This document shows positions 1 through 6,157 of a stretch of 10,539 bases of DNA, one piece after another. Every line of letters starts with the position of its first letter. The stretch's first letter is position 1. This DNA is from Armatimonadota bacterium (GTDB lineage Bacteria > Armatimonadota > Abditibacteriia > CG2-30-59-28). Position numbers and translations under genes: made by a program. The notes under the pieces were generated by a model. That model saw nothing but the letters and a program-made list of their open reading frames with translations. It was not told the origin of the DNA and did not search any database. The stretch spans positions 1 to 10,539 of the forward strand of contig JACQGJ010000213.1 in the NCBI GenBank assembly GCA_016199605.1, given 5' to 3'.

Positions 1-2684
1 ACCGGCTCCCAACCCGCCTGCGATAACTCCTTGAGGATGGGGACATATTGCTTCATCGCGTCGCGGTTCAGCAGCGTCTGGCCGTTGCCATACCCGCCGG
101 GGAAGACGCCGTAACGCAGATGCCACTTGATCCACTTGTCGTCCTTGTGGTGTGGCTGCACAGGTAGGGAGCAGACGGGTTTGTGGTAGGCAAGCACGCG
201 GGCGAAGGGGGCGAGGCTCTCGATGCCCCACTCGTAGCCGTGGATGTCGAGCAGCCGATACGTGAACGGGAACTGCGCGCTGCACGTGTTGGCAATCACC
301 ATCTTGTCCGGGTAGCGGCGCAGATATTCAGCGGTGAACTCGTAGGTCGTGAAGTTCTTGATGATGACCGGCCTCGCGGTCTTCGTCTCGAAGCAGAGGG
401 GCAGCGACTCATACGGGAACTGCTCCCGCCTCCGGGACAGCCCGGCATCCACGACATGGTAGTTGTCCTGACCGATACCGTCCACCTTGCCGCCTTTCAG
501 TTCATACTCGGGCCACGCTCGGGGCATCCAGAAGTCGAGGAAGAAGGCGCCGACACCGTCGGGCAAGGCCGGGTTCGCGTTGCACGGGACGTACTTGGCG
601 ATGAGCAGGTCGAATTCAGTCTTCGACGCTCCTCCGTAGATATTCCCCCGCTCGTCGTAGATCAGCGAGTTGAGATACGCCTGCGCGCTCTTGCGCAGTG
701 CGGCGTCCCGGTCGCCCAGACACGAGCTATAGGGATGGTCATACTTCCACTGCGGCAGCGGCTCCTTGCGATTCGGATCGGCGATCCATTTCAGCCGGTT
801 GACGACGTCCTCGCTGGTGGCCGACTTGAATTCCTCCATCGTCTGGTGCATGTTCGTCGCCTCGATGTATGGGAATACACCGATGCCGTGCTCGTTGTCC
901 CACTTCGCCGCGTCCCCGCCGCTGAGGCCCCAGTGGTAGGCAAAGCCCAGCTCGTCCACGTTCGGCACGTCGGCGCAGTTGCCCCAGCACACCCAGCCGC
1001 CGTCCCGCTTCACCCGCTTGATGAAGAACTGCGGGAACATCGTGTAATACTTCTTCGCACACGAGCGGAAGCCCCACGTCGGTTCGTGGGTGAAGATGCT
1101 GAAGTCCACCGAAGCCGTCGACTGCCAGCGCTTCACCTCCGGCACCAGGGCAAGATCAAAGGCAATGAAGAACTGCTTCGTCGCCGAGTTGTAGACCATG
1201 CGGCAGAAGCGCGGCTGGTCGAGCGGAATGCCGAACGCGATGGCAGACCTATCGTTGCCTAATGTGGCAAACGGATACAGCGAGTTTATCCCGTTCGCGC
1301 CGGCGGCGCTGTCGGCCGCAGGGGAAATGAACTCGTCTTCGTCTTCACCGATAGGACGGCTGCCGCCGCCTGGGCGGCAGTGCTCCAAGTCGTCCTGCCA
1401 TTGCCACTTCGCAGCCGCGGCGACCGGTAATGCAAAGTAGAGTGTCACCGCCCGATCTTTACCGGTGAGGTCCTTCAGATCGCAATGAACGTCAATTCGG
1501 TCTGGCTTCGCTGTATACGTCGCATTGACTGTGACGTTCATGCACTTCGCCGATTGTGTCGCCTGGTTCGCGAGGGATTGCATCCCGACGCGCACCATGG
1601 TTTGGGGATTCAATCCCCTTCGACTTGGTTCCGCTTTGGGATGCAATCCCTCGCGAACCTCCTTACCTGCCTTCACCGTCCCGCCGACGGGCACCGGCTG
1701 CGATTTCGCGGCGAAGTCGCGCAGCAACAGACCGCTGAGCGTGGGCGTTTTCGGAGTCAGGGAAGTCTTTCCGACGCGCACGTCGGCGATGCTCCCGTCA
1801 CCTGAAAGTGCGAGTGCCAGACCATCCTTCGTCGCGAGAGTACACTCGGACTCACGAGTCCGAGTCGCCTTCGGCTTCTGGGCGACGGCGAAGAACTTCC
1901 TTGCGAAGGTCTGGAAATCGAAGGTAATCTTCTCTGGCTCCAGCTTCCCGACCGCGCGATACACCGCCTCCACCTCCTTCGGGTCTTTTGCGGTAAACAC
2001 GGCAAACGCCACATCGTGCGATTCTCCCTGAAACAGGTTTGTGGTGCGCGGGTTGCAGATCAGGTAGGGGAAGCCGCCGACCTCGCCCTTTGCCACATCG
2101 CCGCTGGAATCCGGCGCTCTCCCAACCTTGCCTTCGGTGATGACGCCGAAGCCTTCACCGCTTTTCCGCTGACCGATATGGACCCACCGATACCGCGGCA
2201 ACACGTACCAGTCGTTGGGGAAGTCGCGTGCGACGGCGCCGGGAGAAACGTAGTGCGTGACCGCCGTGGTGAAACCCCAGTAATAGTAGGAACTGCCGCT
2301 ACCCTCGCTCAGCCGCCGGACGCGGCTCTTCACAAAGAGGGTGGGAAATCCCAATCGCACCTCAAGCTCCAACTCCATCTCATACCGCGGCGATCCCTCC
2401 GACAAGTCCCACGTCGCCCGCACGGCCTTCACCTTGTCGGTGTCAGTGAGGACTTTCATCTCCCCCAGCTTCTTCGGGACGAGCCAGATGCCCTTCCCCC
2501 CCGCATCGGTTCCGGCGATGTTCACGTAGATACCCAGCGGCTGGATATGCCCATCGTCAGAGAGGGTATAGGTGCGGTCCCCCGTGCCGAGGACTATCGC
2601 GTGCTCGGACACGCGGCAGGAGACCTCAGCACCAACCGGAGTGATCCCAATCCAAACCAATGCAAGCAGCCATCTCAATCTCAT
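1..2684 (-). CDS. large secreted protein, possible TIM-barrel glycoside-hydrolase-like enzyme, partial (C-terminus beyond window)
   Basis: The frame is open for 894 codons from the ATG at 2684-2682 to the left edge, with no stop, so the C-terminus is missing. The start is well supported: a perfect AGGAGG lies 8 nt upstream. Residues 1-19 form a signal peptide (basic MRLR, hydrophobic core, cut near VGA/EV), so the product is exported. Residues about 25-270 look like a beta-rich domain (many Tyr/Trp, SYYYWGF). From about residue 560 the sequence resembles an alpha/beta-barrel enzyme, with GGWVCWGN, GIGVFPYIEATN, AFFLDFWMPRAW near 715 and DIHGYEWGIES near 818. I do not recognise a named family; a glycoside hydrolase-like role is inferred from export, aromatic content and barrel-like strands. 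Catalytic residues cannot be assigned. Two palindromes sit in the presumed linker, at residues about 274-281 and 342-374. The gene is divergent from the AlbA/ATPase gene. Confidence 0.85.
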   Translation of the reverse strand, partial: MRLRWLLALVWIGITPVGAEVSCRVSEHAIVLGTGDRTYTLSDDGHIQPLGIYVNIAGTDAGGKGIWLVPKKLGEMKVLTDTDKVKAVRATWDLSEGSPRYEMELELEVRLGFPTLFVKSRVRRLSEGSGSSYYYWGFTTAVTHYVSPGAVARDFPNDWYVLPRYRWVHIGQRKSGEGFGVITEGKVGRAPDSSGDVAKGEVGGFPYLICNPRTTNLFQGESHDVAFAVFTAKDPKEVEAVYRAVGKLEPEKITFDFQTFARKFFAVAQKPKATRTRESECTLATKDGLALALSGDGSIADVRVGKTSLTPKTPTLSGLLLRDFAAKSQPVPVGGTVKAGKEVREGLHPKAEPSRRGLNPQTMVRVGMQSLANQATQSAKCMNVTVNATYTAKPDRIDVHCDLKDLTGKDRAVTLYFALPVAAAAKWQWQDDLEHCRPGGGSRPIGEDEDEFISPAADSAAGANGINSLYPFATLGNDRSAIAFGIPLDQPRFCRMVYNSATKQFFIAFDLALVPEVKRWQSTASVDFSIFTHEPTWGFRSCAKKYYTMFPQFFIKRVKRDGGWVCWGNCADVPNVDELGFAYHWGLSGGDAAKWDNEHGIGVFPYIEATNMHQTMEEFKSATSEDVVNRLKWIADPNRKEPLPQWKYDHPYSSCLGDRDAALRKSAQAYLNSLIYDERGNIYGGASKTEFDLLIAKYVPCNANPALPDGVGAFFLDFWMPRAWPEYELKGGKVDGIGQDNYHVVDAGLSRRREQFPYESLPLCFETKTARPVIIKNFTTYEFTAEYLRRYPDKMVIANTCSAQFPFTYRLLDIHGYEWGIESLAPFARVLAYHKPVCSLPVQPHHKDDKWIKWHLRYGVFPGGYGNGQTLLNRDAMKQYVPILKELSQAGWEP
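1565..1659. repeat. 95-nt palindromic element inside a coding sequence
   Basis: The two ends are perfect 22-nt inverted repeats: 1565-1586 is the exact reverse complement of 1638-1659. The centre holds a third palindrome at 1604-1618, GGGGATTCAATCCCC. The element lies wholly inside the large exported protein gene without breaking its frame and encodes about residues 342-374, including REGLHP, RRGLNP and MQSLANQ. That peptide is rich in Arg, Pro and Gln and unlike its surroundings. CCT at 1562-1564 and at 1661-1663 could be a short target duplication; with the extra base at 1660 the inserted length would be 99 nt, a multiple of three, but this is weak evidence. It resembles REP, MITE or Rickettsia-palindromic-element types of repeat in form only. 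Confidence 0.8.
1844..1865. repeat. 22-nt perfect palindrome with 2-nt centre, inside a coding sequence
   Basis: ACTCGGACTC at 1844-1853 and GAGTCCGAGT at 1856-1865 are exact reverse complements separated by two bases. The palindrome falls in the same large exported protein gene, about 185 nt from the longer palindromic element. On the coding strand it covers residues about 274-281 (within TRTRESEC). It could form a strong hairpin in the mRNA. It may be a remnant of another small insertion or chance in a hydrophilic linker; the sequence is unrelated to the 95-nt element. Confidence 0.7.
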
Positions 2685-2692
2685 CCAAACAA

Positions 2693-2698
2693 CCTCCT
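2693..2698 (-). promoter_or_regulatory. Shine-Dalgarno site fixing the start of the large exported protein
   Basis: The minus strand reads AGGAGG, a perfect anti-16S match, 8 nt before the ATG at 2684. It settles the start and puts a good signal peptide directly at the N-terminus. Confidence 0.85.
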
Positions 2699-2751
2699 GT
2701 TGCCCCAGCCGAACAACGCCACGTGGATGTGTTTTTAGCACGCGGACCCGC

Positions 2752-2780
2752 ATCATATCGCAAACCTGCCGTACAATCAA
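2752..2780 (-). promoter_or_regulatory. sigma70-like promoter for the large exported protein gene
   Basis: On the minus strand TTGATT (2780-2775) is followed after exactly 17 nt by TATGAT (2757-2752). Transcription would start near 2745 and leave a leader of about 60 nt before the ATG at 2684. The -35 hexamer directly abuts the -35 hexamer of the oppositely directed promoter, so the two promoters would compete for polymerase. It is predicted from consensus match only. Confidence 0.6.
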
Positions 2781-2809
2781 TTGCGGGTGTCCGAGGGTGA
2801 TGGTATACT
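2781..2809 (+). promoter_or_regulatory. sigma70-like promoter for the AlbA/ATPase gene
   Basis: TTGCGG (2781-2786) and TATACT (2804-2809) are separated by exactly 17 nt. Transcription would start near 2816, giving a leader of about 47 nt before the ATG at 2863. The promoter is back to back with the one serving the divergent large exported protein. It probably also drives the protease gene downstream, since no better promoter is evident before 4127. Confidence 0.6.
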
Positions 2810-2862
2810 TGCGGCGATGATCCTATGAGATAGGGCAAGGGCTAAGGCAGGTAAGAAGCCGA

Positions 2863-3291
2863 ATGGAATCGGAGCGCGGTCTTCTCAGTCAAGTCGCTCA
2901 GGGCGAAAGTGGAACCCGCGAGTTCAAACGGGCGCTCGACAACCCGGAAAGCGTGGCGGGAGAGATCGTCGCGTTTGCCAACAGCGAAGGGGGAGCCCTG
3001 TGGATAGGCGTCGAGGACAACGGGGAGATCATCGGGGTCGAGAGCACTGATAACGTCTTCCAGTCTCTGACCAATATATGCCGCGACCGCTGCATCCCCC
3101 CGGTCAGTCCCGTCCTTGAGCAGCACAATATCGGCGACAAACAGGTTCTCCTCTTGGAAGTCAGACCGGAACTCAAACGGATGAAGCCGTATCGCACAGC
3201 AGAGGGGCGCTTCTACCTGCGGGTGGGCAGAGACAAGAAAGACGCCACAGGTCGAGAACTGGTGCGTATCTCACAGGCGGCAGGCGAGTAG
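2863..3291 (+). CDS. Schlafen-type AlbA_2 domain protein, N-terminal half of an amber-split AlbA/ATPase gene
   Basis: This 142-residue frame is a complete AlbA_2 (Schlafen AlbA, PF04326-like) domain. It has E15 and REFKRAL at 19-25, then AFANSEGGALWIGVEDNGEIIG at about 37-58, the family's signature, and RFYLRVGRDKK at about 116-126 near the end. AlbA_2 domains bind nucleic acid, and bacterial members usually carry a C-terminal ATPase domain and act as regulators or in phage defence. Here the frame ends at TAG 3289-3291, but the same frame continues at once with HYDESPV and the expected second half. The start at 2863 has only a weak Shine-Dalgarno (AAGAAG) but gives the domain its normal N-terminus. 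It may be an inactivated gene, a readthrough gene, a separate AlbA-only protein or a sequencing error. Confidence 0.8.
   Translation: MESERGLLSQVAQGESGTREFKRALDNPESVAGEIVAFANSEGGALWIGVEDNGEIIGVESTDNVFQSLTNICRDRCIPPVSPVLEQHNIGDKQVLLLEVRPELKRMKPYRTAEGRFYLRVGRDKKDATGRELVRISQAAGE
3289..3291 (+). other. in-frame amber codon splitting the AlbA/ATPase gene
   Basis: TAG lies in frame between the AlbA_2 and ATPase halves. With this codon read as sense, one open frame of 397 residues runs from 2863 to the TGA ending at 4056, the usual size and domain order of the family. The next base is C (TAG CAC), a context often leaky for readthrough. A single substitution from CAG, GAG or TTG would explain it. 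Confidence 0.75.
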
Positions 3292-3309
3292 CACTACGAC
3301 GAAAGCCCG

Positions 3310-4056
3310 GTGCTGGGGGCAGGACTTGAGGAGTTGTTCTTGCCCGCATTCCACGCCTACCACGAGCTGCACTTCGGTCTGTCGCTGGAGGATCAACTTC
3401 AGCAGAGTGGCGCGAGTCTGGAAAAGGTCCTACGCAACATGCGTCTCGCCCATGATCTCGATGGGGAATTCGTGCTGACCGTTGCCGCCGTGCTTATTTT
3501 CGGTCGAGACCCTCAAAGGCTGCTCCCTCAAAGCAGGCTTTCGGCGGTCGCCTTTGCAGGGAGGAATGAGGACTCGGACATTCTCGACCGCCGGGAGATT
3601 GTAGGGCGGCTGCCATCAATCGTTGACGAGACCCGGCTCTTTCTGCAACGCAACATTCGTCGTCCTGCGCGGGAGCAGGGCTTTCGGCGCGAGGACCTTC
3701 CTCTGTATGACCCGACGGCCTTGGGAGAAGCAGTCGTCAATGCGGTGGTTCACCGGGACTATAGCCTCAGTGGATCCCAGATTCGCCTGTTTCTTTTCGA
3801 GGATCGCCTCGAGATCCGCAGCCCCGGCATCTTGCCCAACTCGGTTACTCTGGAAAACATAAAGTTGGGCGTGCATGCCGAACGCAACCGCGCCCTTGCG
3901 ACTCTGCTGACCCAGTTGGGATACATGAGCGCCATCGGAACCGGAATCCCTCGCCTCATCGTCCGTCTCTCCCGCGACCTCTCCGGTCGAGAACCCGAAT
4001 TTGAGATTATTGGGGAAGAACTCCGACTCCGCATCTGGCCGCGACCGACTCCCTGA
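3310..4056 (+). CDS. HATPase_c_4-type ATP-binding domain, C-terminal half of the amber-split AlbA/ATPase gene
   Basis: This 248-residue stretch, if it begins at the GTG at 3310, carries the GHKL-type ATPase domain that usually follows AlbA_2 (COG2865-like). The N-box is EAVVNAVVHRDY at about 140-151 (Asn144). RSPGILP at about 170-176 and GTGIPRL at about 210-216 are the expected glycine-rich ATP-lid motifs. Residues 1-130 are the helical region normally linking the two domains. It is in the same frame as the upstream AlbA_2 half, only 18 nt beyond its stop. The GTG has no convincing ribosome-binding site, so independent translation is doubtful; translational restart, readthrough or pseudogenisation are all possible. 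Strong conservation of the ATP motifs argues that any loss of function is recent. Confidence 0.75.
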   Translation: MLGAGLEELFLPAFHAYHELHFGLSLEDQLQQSGASLEKVLRNMRLAHDLDGEFVLTVAAVLIFGRDPQRLLPQSRLSAVAFAGRNEDSDILDRREIVGRLPSIVDETRLFLQRNIRRPAREQGFRREDLPLYDPTALGEAVVNAVVHRDYSLSGSQIRLFLFEDRLEIRSPGILPNSVTLENIKLGVHAERNRALATLLTQLGYMSAIGTGIPRLIVRLSRDLSGREPEFEIIGEELRLRIWPRPTP

Positions 4057-4126
4057 CTGCTTCGCTCTCCGTAGGAACGTTGGCCGCAAGAGGTTTGACG
4101 ACCTTGACGAGTATAGAAGACCTGTG

Positions 4127-4858
4127 ATGAGAGGAAACGAGACGCGAACCATCCCAGCGAATTCCACAACTTCCACGCCAAGTCCGTCGGGGTGTGCTAA
4201 AGGATGCGTGCTCACCCTTATTGCGGTCAGCGCGCTCTTCTGGACCGCGGTGGCGATGGTGGTGTGGACTGGCGCCAACCGGCACTCGAACACCTTGAGC
4301 AAAGGTCGGCTCAAGAAGAAGCCCGTCATGATCACTGTCAAGCCCTACGAAACCTTGATCGGGGAAGGGTTGTCGGGCGCTGGTTTCCATTTTGAGTGGG
4401 ACGGACATCGGTTCATCGGGTGCAGCCTGCACCAGTTTGAAGGTAGAACACCAGCCGAGATGATTCCTCTCTCGGATGAGAAGAACGCGAATGTGAAAGT
4501 GGAAAAGAGGGTCTACAAACAGAAGGATGTCCAGATTCTCACCTACACCTCTGCCTTCCTGGACGCCGTAAAGCCCCTGATCTATCGTCCCGGCATCTCC
4601 CTCTCGTCGGGTGACCCAGTGATAATGATCAACCTGGATCAGCAGATTGCCGGTCATATCACCGAGATTGAGAGAGCCCCCCGTTCGGCGGAGTTCGAAG
4701 TCGAGAAGCCCTTTGAGGCCCAGGGATGCAGCGGCTCGCCAGTAGTCAGTGGCCTCACCGGAACGGTGGTGGGAGTTGCCCTGACAGCAGACAGCCCAGA
4801 CGCAGCCCGGCTGGTGGGCTTCGAGATCCTCGATCTTCCCGAGTCCATCAAACACTGA
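4127..4858 (+). CDS. membrane-anchored trypsin-like serine protease
   Basis: The protein has 243 residues from the ATG at 4127. A longer frame from 4001 exists, but it overlaps the preceding gene and its extra residues look non-coding. Residues 1-26 are polar and Thr/Ser rich. Residues about 27-48 form one membrane helix (VLTLIAVSALFWTAVAMVVW). The rest resembles a PA-clan trypsin fold: GAGFHFE at 85-90, His102 in CSLHQF, Asp134 in KDVQILTY, and Ser202 in GCSGSPV, giving a plausible His-Asp-Ser triad in the correct order. The domain of about 190 residues is short but workable. It begins 70 nt after the ATPase half on the same strand and is probably co-transcribed. There is no signal-cleavage motif, so it is likely tethered, facing either side. 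The Shine-Dalgarno is weak. An inactive trypsin-like domain remains possible. Confidence 0.75.
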   Translation: MRGNETRTIPANSTTSTPSPSGCAKGCVLTLIAVSALFWTAVAMVVWTGANRHSNTLSKGRLKKKPVMITVKPYETLIGEGLSGAGFHFEWDGHRFIGCSLHQFEGRTPAEMIPLSDEKNANVKVEKRVYKQKDVQILTYTSAFLDAVKPLIYRPGISLSSGDPVIMINLDQQIAGHITEIERAPRSAEFEVEKPFEAQGCSGSPVVSGLTGTVVGVALTADSPDAARLVGFEILDLPESIKH

Positions 4859-5018
4859 AATCGGCGTTGCCCCTGGGCAACCCCAGCGCAATCACTTGGA
4901 GGGTGCTCCCGTGTCGCTGACTCCCGACCACCAACCAGTTCCGAATTGTGGTCTACAACTCCGACGAGCAGCAGGCGGAGCGTAACACGCTCCCGCTGTC
5001 GCAGGGGGCCGTAGATGG
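4859..5018. other. convergent intergenic region without a clear gene or terminator
   Basis: The region lies between two convergent stop codons. It holds two short hairpins: GTTGCC/GGCAAC at 4866-4881 and GGAGCG/CGCTCC at 4977-4993. Neither is followed by a T tract on either strand, so neither is a classical intrinsic terminator. A short open stretch in the plus strand (about 4921-5020) has protein-like composition but no start and an immediate upstream stop; it may be a decayed gene end. Confidence 0.4.
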
Positions 5019-6113
5019 TCACGCTCCCAGAAACCCCTCATCATGCTGCACGGACTTGTAGCCGTTCTCTGTCAACCAGCGGACGCAGGTCTCGACTCGG
5101 TCGGCGTAGTCGGGCAGGTGGTGGCTGTAGAAGGGGTAGAAGTACTGCTCGTGGATCATGACTTCCATCAGTTGCGAGTGGTGCGGTTCGGCGGCTCGCC
5201 CGGCAAGACGCTTGGGGATGTCCTCCAGTGAGACGTTGTTGCAGTTGATGTCATAAGCGGTGAAGAGAAGGTCCTCTTCGGTATCCCACCAGTAGTCGCG
5301 GGTCTGCGCGTGCGGGATGACTTCGCTGGGGAGATAGTAGGCAATATGCGGCTCGGTCGGCCACTCGTCCGGGTAGGGACATGCCAGCCCGCGGATGCCC
5401 CGATCCCGCACCGCGCGGCAGGCGTCCCGGCTGGCGCGCCCCCAGTGCAGCGTCGTGAAGCTGGTCAGCACCTCCTCGCCTGCGAAGCGGACGATCTCTC
5501 CGATGATGTTTTCATAGACACCCGCGATCTCTTCGTAGGTCGCGTTCTCGTGGGGATAGGCCGGTTCGTTGGCGAGGGCATGATACGCCAGCTTGAGCCA
5601 GTCGGCATTATCCTGCCATTCCGCTTTGAACTTGTCTGGCATCTGCGGAAGAGAGAAGTCCGCCTCGTCCTGCCAGTAGATGTTGTGCTGCACGCTGGTG
5701 CCGTAGGTGTCGCGCAACCGCTTCCACATCGAGAGGTAGGGCGTGTCAAAGATGGACTTGTAGCTCCCCGCATTTTGCGCGAGGTCACGCAGGAACCAGA
5801 TGTTGTCATCAGTGGAGAAGCGGTAGCGTTTGAAGCAGTTGCGATCCCACAGGACTTTGATCTCGTGGTGAGGATCCTCGGCGCGGGGCCCGGTATTGGC
5901 GCGGAGGCGGGTCAATTCTCCAACGATCAGCAGCGGCGCTGTGAAGGTTGCGCCGGACACGCGGGCGCGGCGACCGTTCACTCTCACTTCGCTGCCCGGC
6001 GGACACTCGCCGGAGACCTCGATCATCAGTCCCGAAGGCGTTTGCCTGCCATCGAGGAAGTTCAGGATGTCCCCATCGTGGGGGGAAGTGATTTGAATCC
6101 TGATTTCATTCAT
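5019..6113 (-). CDS. polysaccharide deacetylase (NodB)-like protein with N-terminal Ig-like domain
   Basis: The protein has 364 residues from the ATG at 6113, preceded by GGAGAG about 9 nt upstream. The frame stays open upstream to 6617 but there it overlaps the URO-D-like gene and reads as Arg/Gly-rich shadow sequence, so 6113 is the real start. Residues about 1-75 look like a small beta sandwich (VRVNGRRARV, Ig-like). From about residue 95 the protein resembles the NodB deacetylase fold: FSTDDNIWFL (Asp102, Asp103) as the metal-binding first motif, YHAL with His178, TTLHWG with His223, then MIHEQYFYPFYSHH at 319-332. No signal peptide is visible, so a cytoplasmic place or unusual export is implied. 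The reaction is not proven; removal of acetyl groups from a sugar polymer is the family expectation. It is last in the minus-strand operon, 44 nt after the URO-D-like gene. Confidence 0.75.
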   Translation of the reverse strand: MNEIRIQITSPHDGDILNFLDGRQTPSGLMIEVSGECPPGSEVRVNGRRARVSGATFTAPLLIVGELTRLRANTGPRAEDPHHEIKVLWDRNCFKRYRFSTDDNIWFLRDLAQNAGSYKSIFDTPYLSMWKRLRDTYGTSVQHNIYWQDEADFSLPQMPDKFKAEWQDNADWLKLAYHALANEPAYPHENATYEEIAGVYENIIGEIVRFAGEEVLTSFTTLHWGRASRDACRAVRDRGIRGLACPYPDEWPTEPHIAYYLPSEVIPHAQTRDYWWDTEEDLLFTAYDINCNNVSLEDIPKRLAGRAAEPHHSQLMEVMIHEQYFYPFYSHHLPDYADRVETCVRWLTENGYKSVQHDEGFLGA

Positions 6114-6157
6114 TCTGCGTTCTCTCCTTCGCCTAATTCTACAACTCGCTGAATACC

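Noticed and set aside
183..1262. 359-codon plus-strand open frame
   Set aside because: It lies wholly antisense to the large exported protein, is rich in Arg, Val and His as GC-rich shadow frames are, and shows no family motif.
1574..1650. CRISPR-like array
   Set aside because: Only three short, unequal palindromes, no constant repeat of normal length, no cas genes, and the region is translated.
3289..3291. genome-wide recoding of TAG as an amino acid
   Set aside because: Only one internal TAG is seen in about 10 kb of coding sequence; a single mutation or error is simpler.
4866..4881. intrinsic terminator after the protease gene
   Set aside because: The 6-bp stem has no following T tract on either strand.
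4007..4891. 294-codon minus-strand open frame
   Set aside because: It is antisense to the protease gene, whose triad and membrane helix are convincing; no recognisable motif is seen in this one.
4921..5020. remnant of a gene (peptide QFRIVVYNSDEQQAERN, faintly like an MsrA C-terminal part)
   Set aside because: Too short to support, no start, immediate upstream stop, and the likeness is slight.
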